NCBI GenBank assembly: GCA_964529415.1
Contig: CAZGWD010000006.1
Location: forward strand, 62,001-126,000
Length of the DNA stretch: 64,000 nt
Origin: CAYMPH01 sp964529415
GTDB lineage: Bacteria; Spirochaetota; UBA4802; UBA5550
Direction: 5' to 3'
Shown here piece by piece: positions 19,028 through 25,591 of the stretch (its first letter is position 1; each line of letters starts with the position of its first letter). The notes beneath the pieces were generated by a model. The model worked only from the letters and a program-made list of their open reading frames with translations. It did no database searches and was not told where the DNA came from. The position numbers and the translations under genes were made by a program.

Positions 19028-19069
19028 GTTTATGTCCTTTGGTAAACTGGAATACTTAATGTATTATAA

Positions 19070-19543
19070 TCAATGAAGAATCTTTAAAGCTTCATCTATT
19101 TTTCTGATTTTATCTTTTGCATCTAACGCCCAGGCGCTTTCCGGAAAATCTTTCAGTAGCCTGGTGAAATATAATTTAGCATTATTCAGGCAGATTTCTT
19201 TTTCCTCCGGATTGACTAAATCCCTTTTAGAAAAAAATTTAAAAAATGTATCAAAGTATTTTTTGTAATATGTCAGACCGAGTTTATACAGCTTATAATC
19301 ATTGGCTTGTGTTTTCCTGGAATTTTGTTTCTGCCTATACTGGGGAATTTCATCCAGGTTTTTCAGAATGTATTTATAGGCTTCAGTGATATCAGCCATA
19401 ATTTCAGCCTGTTTTATTTTATCATCCGCGCCTTTAAATTTATCCGGATGATTTTTTTTAGCAGATAATCTATACGACTTTTTAATATCCGATAATGATG
19501 CATTTCTATCAAGGCCTAACAGATTCAGATATTTGTCTATCAT
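19070..19543 (-). CDS. J-domain protein (DnaJ-like)
   Basis: A 157-residue protein. An N-terminal J domain at ~3-65 (YLNLLGLDRNASLSDIKKSY, then KKNHPDKFKGADDKIKQAEI) has the HPD triad that stimulates DnaK ATPase. It lacks the Gly/Phe region, zinc-finger and C-terminal substrate domains of DnaJ, so it is a specialised co-chaperone. The rest is a helical region with a TPR-like flavour (ICLNNAKLYFTRLLKDFPES). Its ATG overlaps the stop of the upstream membrane-protein gene by four bases (ATGA), so the two are translationally coupled. Confidence 0.88.
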   Translation of the reverse strand: MIDKYLNLLGLDRNASLSDIKKSYRLSAKKNHPDKFKGADDKIKQAEIMADITEAYKYILKNLDEIPQYRQKQNSRKTQANDYKLYKLGLTYYKKYFDTFFKFFSKRDLVNPEEKEICLNNAKLYFTRLLKDFPESAWALDAKDKIRKIDEALKILH

Positions 19544-19908
19544 GCCTGTTTGATTGAAAATAGTTTTACTGCCAGTAATACTATAAGAAATATTTCCAAA
19601 GATATAGTGACAATGGATTTTAAAAATGGAAATGCCATTAAGCAGAAAGCCAATAAGCTGAAGCTGGATAATAATGCCATATACAAACCGGTTTTATTGT
19701 TTTCACGCAATAACAGATATGAAAGCATCTGCATTAATCCTGAAAATATCAGAATTTGGCCAATAGTTAACAACCTGAATAATTCCCTGCTGTATCCGCC
19801 TGAAATATGCTTGTTGATTACTGCAATTGTATGAAGAATCCCGTTAACAAAAGCCCATCCGCCTATAATTAAAACAAAAATTGGAAGATAATCTAATATT
19901 TTTTTCAT
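19540..19908 (-). CDS. Small four-helix membrane protein
   Basis: A 122-residue protein with four predicted transmembrane helices (around 8-27, 44-66, 75-95 and 98-118), for example FVLIIGGWAFVNGILHTIAV and SLEIFLIVLLAVKLFSI. No family is recognised. It overlaps the J-domain gene by four bases and follows another small membrane protein by 23 bases, so the three form an operon. A membrane partner for the J protein is possible but is only inferred from coupling. Confidence 0.75.
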   Translation of the reverse strand: MKKILDYLPIFVLIIGGWAFVNGILHTIAVINKHISGGYSRELFRLLTIGQILIFSGLMQMLSYLLLRENNKTGLYMALLSSFSLLAFCLMAFPFLKSIVTISLEIFLIVLLAVKLFSIKQA

Positions 19909-19931
19909 ATTGTATTCTCCAAAAAAATATT

Positions 19932-20300
19932 TTATTTAAATAAAAAGTAAACGGTTGTTGCTGAAGTGACTAAAGTAATTATCATGGATACATTGTGAAC
20001 TATCAATAAAAAATCCCAAATAGGCTTTTCAATGCTCAGTAAAGCACCTGATACAAATAGAGTAATAACAGATAATGCAGAACAGATAACAAGACTTAAT
20101 ATTTGAATATTTATTTCAACATTTTTGATCAGAATGTAAATTACCATGCCTAATAGAATTACTCCCGCAAGAGCTATCAGTTTATGTACATTGAAGATTG
20201 CAGTATTTAACGGTTTGCCGGACTTGTTCAGCCAGAAACCGCTTGCAATTGTGAGTAGAAACAGAAAGCCTGAGATCATTATTTTTGTTGTTATTGTCAT
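19932..20300 (-). CDS. Small four-helix membrane protein with two membrane histidines
   Basis: A 122-residue integral membrane protein with four predicted helices (ISGFLFLLTIASGFWL, LIALAGVILLGMVIYIL, LSLVICSALSVITLFVSGAL, VSMIITLVTSATTVYFLF). His residues lie at the membrane starts NVHKLIALAG and LIVHNVSMIIT, which could bind heme as in small cytochrome-b-like proteins, but this is speculative. First gene of the small operon that continues into 19908-19540 and the J-domain gene. GGAGCTGCT precedes the ATG. Confidence 0.7.
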   Translation of the reverse strand: MTITTKIMISGFLFLLTIASGFWLNKSGKPLNTAIFNVHKLIALAGVILLGMVIYILIKNVEINIQILSLVICSALSVITLFVSGALLSIEKPIWDFLLIVHNVSMIITLVTSATTVYFLFK

Positions 20301-20329
20301 AGCAGCTCCTTTTGTGTTTGAATTCCAGA

Positions 20330-20354
20330 ATCAATTATCTTGTTAATAATTGAT
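20330..20354. promoter_or_regulatory. Inverted repeat upstream of the small-membrane-protein operon
   Basis: ATCAATTAT at 20330-20338 is repeated inverted as ATAATTGAT at 20346-20354, 30 bases upstream of the ATG at 20300. Position and AT-rich symmetry suit an operator, but in AT-rich DNA a 9-base inverted repeat may be chance. Confidence 0.3.
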
Positions 20355-20464
20355 GATTAATTTGCAATCATAAAATGGCATTTAAGTTCAATTTCAATTG
20401 AATTATATTACAGGGATATCCTGTCTGTATATTTTGAGTTATTTGTTTTACATCAATTATCTTT

Positions 20465-20887
20465 TTATTCTGCTTTAAATTTAGTTTTTAAAAATTCAAT
20501 TATTCTGCCAGGGTATTTTCTTGCGCTTAATAATCCATATGATGTTAATAGAATAAATGCGATTAACATATACAGTATTTCATTTTGAAATGCAGATATT
20601 ATATAAATAAAAAGTATGAAAATGATAAAAATAATTGAAAAGATGAAAGTAAAAGGATGTATGAAAAATATACCTTTTATTTCAGTATGATTTTTTTTAT
20701 GAGCAAGATATCCGAAGAAATAAATTGACCAGGAATTTCGTCCTTCAATTACTGTTGAATATAAAAAATTACCATAATTCTTTATAAAGTATTTTTTATC
20801 AGGAGAGAAAAGGTTTTTGAATTTCCATCGGTTATCATTGAGAATTTTCCTGCACTGTTCTATGCTTAAATCAGTAGAAATTTTCAT
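20465..20887 (-). CDS. Small membrane protein of the redox operon
   Basis: A 140-residue protein starting at ATG 20887, whose ATG overlaps the TGA of the upstream Fe-S gene (ATGA), indicating translational coupling. An earlier ATG at 20920 lies inside the upstream gene and is less likely. The N-terminal half is soluble (LSIEQCRKILNDNRWKFKNL) and the second half has two membrane helices (FTFIFSIIFIIFILFIYIIS, ILYMLIAFILLTSYGLL). The family is not recognised. It is the third gene of the operon with the flavodoxin/ferredoxin membrane protein and the QueG-like Fe-S protein. Confidence 0.7.
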   Translation of the reverse strand: MKISTDLSIEQCRKILNDNRWKFKNLFSPDKKYFIKNYGNFLYSTVIEGRNSWSIYFFGYLAHKKNHTEIKGIFFIHPFTFIFSIIFIIFILFIYIISAFQNEILYMLIAFILLTSYGLLSARKYPGRIIEFLKTKFKAE

Positions 20888-21588
20888 TCGGTTCTTCCAT
20901 GCGGGCAGATGTATACGCATTTACCGCAAAGGCTGATCTCTTTGTCTATTTTTTCTTTTGATATGCTTCTGCAGTATTCGCGGCATTTAAACGGATCAAA
21001 GAACTGATTTCTCTGAATGCTTATATTCCATGACATCCCATTTGATGCTTTGCCTGGACAAATATCAGAACATAACGAGCAGTTTCCACATAAGCTCGAA
21101 TCAATCGGTTGATTTAAAGAATTTAAGGGGCAGTCTGTTATGATTGAAGCAAGACGAATTCTTGGTCCGAATTTTTTTGAAATCAGGAGATCTGTTTTTC
21201 CGATCCATCCCAATCCTGCTCTGGTTGCAGTCATTTTATGTGAAAAGTTATAAGTGAGCGTTTCATAATATGATTCATTGAGCTCACTGTCATCAACAGT
21301 AGCTTTAATCGGCAGAAATTTATATCGGCTTTTATCAAGATCATTTACAATGGATGTTATAAGATTATTTATCTCGTTATTGATTGAATGGTAATGGTTG
21401 AAATATTCCATTGTCGGGCCATTTTCAATGGAATCAATTATCGAATCGTCAAGTTTTCTAATGATAGATATCCCGTGACTATATCCTGAGTAATTGCTGG
21501 CAAGCAGTCCGGTCAGATCTGCAAAACCGTATTCATATTCGTTTAAATTAAGGTGTTTGTTAAGTATTTCAAGTAATTTCGATTCCAT
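20884..21588 (-). CDS. Epoxyqueuosine-reductase-like 4Fe-4S protein
   Basis: A 234-residue protein. The middle resembles QueG-type proteins (RAGLGWIGKTDLLISKKFGP, then RLASIITDCPL), followed by two ferredoxin-type motifs: CGNCSLCSDICPGKA and, at the C-terminus, CGKCVYICPHG, enough for one or two [4Fe-4S] clusters. It lacks the long N-terminal cobalamin-binding domain and C-terminal HEAT-like region of true QueG, so queuosine synthesis should not be assumed. It starts five bases after the flavodoxin/ferredoxin gene, which also carries two Fe-S clusters, suggesting a shared electron-transfer role. Confidence 0.82.
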   Translation of the reverse strand: MESKLLEILNKHLNLNEYEYGFADLTGLLASNYSGYSHGISIIRKLDDSIIDSIENGPTMEYFNHYHSINNEINNLITSIVNDLDKSRYKFLPIKATVDDSELNESYYETLTYNFSHKMTATRAGLGWIGKTDLLISKKFGPRIRLASIITDCPLNSLNQPIDSSLCGNCSLCSDICPGKASNGMSWNISIQRNQFFDPFKCREYCRSISKEKIDKEISLCGKCVYICPHGRTE

Positions 21589-21593
21589 TTGAT

Positions 21594-22853
21594 TTAAGTT
21601 TTAATATCCTTTTTATTTTTAATTACAAATTCAGGCCAGCGCGGATTGTACGGATGGCCGTATTCGGTCCAGAAACGCAGCTGCATTGCATTTGTCGGGC
21701 AGATGTTTATACATAACAGGCACAGAGCGCAAGTGCCTTTTGCAGCCGGATATTTGTTCTTATCATAGTATAGTCTTTGCGAGGGACACGCATTAATGCA
21801 TTTGCCGCATTTATTGCAGCGTCTGCGCCAGGCATAATTTCTATAAATAAAAATATTTATCCATTTATTATCCAATAAAAATCCAATGATAAACAGGAAA
21901 AATGGTATAAAAATTATAGGTAGGCCGGCTTTCTGCTGTAGTATCAGTTTTTCAGCGCAATCCTTAATGTCGGAAATATCTCTTTCAGCCGGTGATTTTT
22001 TATCGATATTCTTCCACATGTTTGATGTGCCAATACGGAAAGTTGCAACATTCATCGGATACATTGCCCAGTTTCTTCCAATTACGCGGTAACCTTTTAT
22101 TGTTAAAAGAAGCCATGCAGTAAATCCTGCATTTTCAGGGCCTCCGAAACTTGAATATAGAATAAATGCAGATTTACCATTGCCTAGCGGCAGTTTGGTT
22201 AGTATGTATTCAGCTAAATGCCATGGCGGCTTCCAGCCGAAAACCGGAAAAGAAATTATAAGACTGTTTCCGTTTAATTCTGCATTAAATTCATTATAAT
22301 AATGAAAGCGGTGTATGTTTATTTCTGCCCCGGCTTTTCTCGCGCTTTCAATAAACAGGTTGCTGTAATGGCCTGTGTTACCGGAATATGAGCATAGAAT
22401 AAAATCTATTGGGCCGCTGATTACAGTTCTTGACCGGATGCTGTCTATAATATAAACAATTAATCCAATAATAGTTGTGCCGATTAAAAAGTATTTGTGA
22501 AAGGCCAGGCTTGTGGAATCAATATATATTACAGCGGGAATTGCTGAACCGATAATTAAGACTGTAATAAATGGAATTATTTTAGATTGTGTTTTATATC
22601 CTGCAAAGATCAGCATTAACATAATAAGCGGAAGATAGATATACAAATCATTATGGGCAAGCCATGTAAACAGCAGCCAGAAAGAATCCAGCCAGTATGA
22701 ATCTTGTTTGTATAATGGTTTTAATAAAATCATTCCGGCAAGCCAGAATAAAGGGAAGAATTCAAATTTAAAATAATAAATAGAAAATAGTATTCCTATG
22801 GAATAAAAAATGGAAATACAATAAATTATTAATGGTAAATTTTTTTTATTCAA
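21594..22853 (-). CDS. Membrane flavodoxin-ferredoxin protein (EFR1-like)
   Basis: A 419-residue protein. About five helices occupy residues 1-140 (IIYCISIFYSIGILFSIYYF, FLIGTTIIGLIVYIIDSI). A flavodoxin-like domain follows with the FMN-binding loop CSYSGNTGHYSN and FPVFGWKPPWHLAEYI, SSFGGPENAGF. Then come another hydrophobic stretch (IIFIPFFLFIIGFLL) and a C-terminal 2[4Fe-4S] ferredoxin: CNKCGKCINACPSQRL and CALCLLCINICPTNAM. EFR1-type proteins join flavodoxin and ferredoxin; the added membrane anchor would place electron transfer at the membrane. First gene of a three-gene minus-strand operon, with a possible role in anaerobic redox metabolism. Confidence 0.83.
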   Translation of the reverse strand: MNKKNLPLIIYCISIFYSIGILFSIYYFKFEFFPLFWLAGMILLKPLYKQDSYWLDSFWLLFTWLAHNDLYIYLPLIMLMLIFAGYKTQSKIIPFITVLIIGSAIPAVIYIDSTSLAFHKYFLIGTTIIGLIVYIIDSIRSRTVISGPIDFILCSYSGNTGHYSNLFIESARKAGAEINIHRFHYYNEFNAELNGNSLIISFPVFGWKPPWHLAEYILTKLPLGNGKSAFILYSSFGGPENAGFTAWLLLTIKGYRVIGRNWAMYPMNVATFRIGTSNMWKNIDKKSPAERDISDIKDCAEKLILQQKAGLPIIFIPFFLFIIGFLLDNKWINIFIYRNYAWRRRCNKCGKCINACPSQRLYYDKNKYPAAKGTCALCLLCINICPTNAMQLRFWTEYGHPYNPRWPEFVIKNKKDIKT

Positions 22854-22898
22854 TCAGGTTTTCCCCTGTTATATGAAATGCTAAACAGAAAATTTTTA

Positions 22899-22930
22899 GT
22901 CCAATCCCCCTGTCCCCCAAAGGGGGCATG
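22899..22930 (-). repeat. C-run/G-run intergenic repeat, half-length copy B1
   Basis: On the minus strand this reads ATGCCCCCTTTGGGGGACAG followed by a G-run. The same string occurs in the right half of the longer copies at 34466-34540 and 62703-62807, but the left half is missing here. Confidence 0.65.
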
Positions 22931-23009
22931 GTAGCTGCATTTATTGCATTATCCTGATAATTTCAGCTTAATTATTTCTTCCGAAAAAAAAAGAATTATT
23001 TTTTAAGAG

Positions 23010-23771
23010 TTAAACAATACTCTCAATAAACTTTTCAAATTTTTTCTCAGGCATCAGTTCATGTGTCTTGAATTCGCCCTTATAGTAGATGCCGAGTGTT
23101 CCGAACGGGCTGCCGATTTCCTTTGCTTCAGATGAACTTGTTATTTTACGAATGTCAAATGGAATATTCTTTTTTGCGGAAATTTTTGAAAGCAGAGAAA
23201 CGTACTCTTCCATGAAAACACACTGATTGGAGTAGATAAAGGCAAATCCTTTTTTGTATGAGCATGTTCCTTTTTTGGCATTTTCTGTAAAAGCGGGATT
23301 TTTTGCGTTTTTATTAAATTTGAGTGCAAGCAGTTCAAAGTAGGGCGCTGCTGTATCTGTAACTTCAAAACCATGTTTTATAAAAAAATTTTTATCTGTT
23401 AGAAATGGTTTTGTTTTAACACTGCTTACAACTGCTATGCCATCCATATTTTTTGATCTGGAGTCATTGATGCATTCATCAAGCAATCGGGTTGATAATC
23501 CTTTTCCCTTAAACTGACCTGAAACCCATAAGCAGTTGATCAGCATAAAATTTTTCCCTGTAACCGGTTTCCAGGCTTTTTCAATAGGAATATACTCAAT
23601 AAATATTTTACCCCGCTGGTCAAGTCTCTTGAAAACAAGGCCGTCTTTAAATCTTTCCTTTAACCAGTTTTTTTTGGTTTCAGCCCTGGCTGCGTTTTCC
23701 CTGTCATTTCCAATTGCACAGCAGATGTGTTCATTGTCAATATTGCTTTTATCAATTGTAATAATTTTCAT
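23010..23771 (-). CDS. GNAT acetyltransferase with YoaP-like C-terminal domain
   Basis: A 253-residue protein. The N-terminal GNAT domain (LINCLWVSGQFKGKGLSTRL, LLDECINDSRSKNMDGIAVV) carries the acetyl-CoA pyrophosphate loop as QFKGKGLS. The C-terminal half (NPAFTENAKKGTCSYKKGFA, QCVFMEEYVSLLSKISAKKN, EAKEIGSPFGTLGIYYKGEF) matches a YoaP-type thioredoxin-like extension. The acceptor is unknown. I chose ATG 23771 because AAGGAGATTTAAA lies before it; an ATG at 23834 would overlap the upstream AraC gene. Last gene of a four-gene operon UPF0182 - radical SAM - AraC - GNAT, 16 bases from the regulator, so it may be the regulator's target function, for example drug or metabolite acylation. Confidence 0.82.
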   Translation of the reverse strand: MKIITIDKSNIDNEHICCAIGNDRENAARAETKKNWLKERFKDGLVFKRLDQRGKIFIEYIPIEKAWKPVTGKNFMLINCLWVSGQFKGKGLSTRLLDECINDSRSKNMDGIAVVSSVKTKPFLTDKNFFIKHGFEVTDTAAPYFELLALKFNKNAKNPAFTENAKKGTCSYKKGFAFIYSNQCVFMEEYVSLLSKISAKKNIPFDIRKITSSSEAKEIGSPFGTLGIYYKGEFKTHELMPEKKFEKFIESIV

Positions 23772-23787
23772 TTTAAATCTCCTTTTT

Positions 23788-24684
23788 TTAGAATTTTTTA
23801 ATTGGAACGCATATGCTAACAGTTGTAGTTCCATTCACTTTATTATAGCAATTTCGGTTATACATTTCAAAACAGTATCCGTCTGCGACCTGAAGACCGT
23901 GTTTGGGAATAATATACCGGAAAACATGCGTCCATGCTTTGCCATAATCTTCATTTTTAAGTTCAAATGTGCAGATTATATATTTCCCTTTTGTGATAAT
24001 TAATCTGCCGGTCTCACCGCTTGCATTCACATTATCAGGAACTGTTATCCCCACAGAAATTCTCAGCTTTTCTTTTTCAGTAATTCCTATCGGATCATGA
24101 TAAATAATGATATCTTTCGATTCCGGATAATTTAAATGCTCAATTGGAATCGATCGTATCAGTTTTTTGTATAGGGACTGAAAAAGCCTGCTGTTGCCTG
24201 CAAACGAACCTGTATGCCGGACGTATGCAATGGTCATTTCCTGTAATATTTTCTCCTCAATTGATACCGGTTCTATTGTACACTCCTTTGTTGTATTCCT
24301 TTTTAGATTATACAATGGTCTTATTGGGATGTCTTGATGAATCTTGCTGTTTTTCTTTTTTTTCCATTCAGAGGCGGAAATTTTAAAATGTTTTTTAAAT
24401 GCTCGGGAAAAGGTAGCGGAATCATTGAAACCGCAGGAAAAGGCAATATCTGTTATGGAGCTTTTATGATTTAGCAATAAAGCTGCAGCACGTTCAACTC
24501 TTAGCCGGTTGATGAAACTATAAAGAGGTTCGTTTGTAAATGAGTAAAAAATTCTGTGAAAATGAAATTTTGTAAAACTGGAAACTTCTGCCAGTTCATC
24601 GAGATCTATTTTTTCTTCAAGATTTTCTTCAATATAATCAATTACTTTATTAACGCGTTCAATATAGACTTTTGTTTTATCCAT
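23788..24684 (-). CDS. AraC-family regulator with GyrI-like effector domain
   Basis: A 298-residue protein. The N-terminal ~110 residues hold two helix-turn-helix motifs of the AraC type (IDLDELAEVSSFTKFHFHRI, LLNHKSSITDIAFSCGFNDS, FSRAFKKHFKISASEW). The C-terminal ~150 residues are GyrI-like (EMTIAYVRHTGSFAGNSRLF, KLRISVGITVPDNVNASG, AWTHVFRYIIPKHGLQVAD), a domain that binds small hydrophobic molecules, as in Rob or BmrR. It begins one base after the radical SAM stop codon and lies directly before the GNAT gene, so it probably controls this operon in response to a drug-like or metabolite ligand. Confidence 0.93.
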   Translation of the reverse strand: MDKTKVYIERVNKVIDYIEENLEEKIDLDELAEVSSFTKFHFHRIFYSFTNEPLYSFINRLRVERAAALLLNHKSSITDIAFSCGFNDSATFSRAFKKHFKISASEWKKKKNSKIHQDIPIRPLYNLKRNTTKECTIEPVSIEEKILQEMTIAYVRHTGSFAGNSRLFQSLYKKLIRSIPIEHLNYPESKDIIIYHDPIGITEKEKLRISVGITVPDNVNASGETGRLIITKGKYIICTFELKNEDYGKAWTHVFRYIIPKHGLQVADGYCFEMYNRNCYNKVNGTTTVSICVPIKKF

Positions 24685-24685
24685 T

Positions 24686-25588
24686 TCAAACGCCTTTTAA
24701 ATTAAAATCCGGAATGAATTTTTCTGAAGATGCGCCATCCTCCTGAATGAATGCATTTGTAATCCCGATATCCATGCAGAAATTAATTAATTCTTCATAA
24801 TCTTTTTTTAATCCGCTGGCTGATTTAAGCTCATTAAATTCATTGGCTCTGTGTTGAGGCGTGTACTGGTTCATTATGCTGAAAAAAACAGCATCGCCGA
24901 ATCTCTCATATAGAAACTGCATTATTTTTTTTGAATCTTCAAGCAGTCCGGGAAGCAGAAGATGCCTGATGATAACTCCTTTCTCTGTAATTCCGTCGTC
25001 ATTGAAATTTACTGGTCCTGTCTGCCTGAACATTTCATCTATGGCTCTAATCGCGTGTTTAAAATATTCCGGAGCGTTGGAATATTTTAAAGCTATTTCA
25101 TCGTTTATGTATTTTACATCAGGAAGAAAAATCTGTACCAGTCCTTCGAGCGATGCAACAGTTTCCCTGTTTTCATAGGAATTGGTGTTGTACACAACCG
25201 GTATAATTAAGCCGGATTTTTTTGATATGGATAAAGCCATTATTATCTGCGGAACATAGTGTGTAGGAGAAACCAGATTGATGTTGTGCGCTTTCTTGTT
25301 CTGAAGCTCAATAAATATTTCAGCAAGGCGTTCATTGGAGATTTCCCTGCCGTTTCCCTGCTGGCTTATATCGAAATTCTGGCAGTAAACGCACGATAGG
25401 TTGCAGTTTGAAAAAAAAACTGTTCCTGAACCGCAGCTTCCGGAAATGCAGGGTTCCTCCCAGTGATGGAGGGACGCGAGGCTGATTTTAACATTTAATC
25501 CTGCCCCGCAAACTCCAATGTCTCCTGCAGTTCTGTCAACACCGCAGTTTCCCGGGCACAGAGTGCAGTTTGTTAAAATATCAGCCAG
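24686..25588 (-). CDS. Radical SAM protein, PflX/pyruvate-formate-lyase-activase-like, probable CTG start
   Basis: A frame of about 300 residues that has no ATG, GTG or TTG in its first half. Translating the minus strand from 25588 gives LADILTNCTLCPGNCGVDRT, then GDIGVCGAGLNVKISLASLH, then GTVFFSNCNLSCVYCQNF, where CNLSCVYC is the radical SAM Cx3Cx2C motif. The C-terminal part (MALSISKKSGLIIPVVYNTN, EYFKHAIRAIDEMFRQTG, HLLLPGLLEDSKKIMQF) is the family's SAM-binding half. The upstream UPF0182 gene ends in AAGGAGTAG; this AAGGAG would act as ribosome site for CTG at 25586-25588. ATT at 25577-25579 is a second option. An ATG at 25240 would cut off the cluster and cannot be the true start. Substrate unknown. 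Confidence 0.85.
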   Translation of the reverse strand: MADILTNCTLCPGNCGVDRTAGDIGVCGAGLNVKISLASLHHWEEPCISGSCGSGTVFFSNCNLSCVYCQNFDISQQGNGREISNERLAEIFIELQNKKAHNINLVSPTHYVPQIIMALSISKKSGLIIPVVYNTNSYENRETVASLEGLVQIFLPDVKYINDEIALKYSNAPEYFKHAIRAIDEMFRQTGPVNFNDDGITEKGVIIRHLLLPGLLEDSKKIMQFLYERFGDAVFFSIMNQYTPQHRANEFNELKSASGLKKDYEELINFCMDIGITNAFIQEDGASSEKFIPDFNLKGV

Positions 25589-25591
25589 AAG

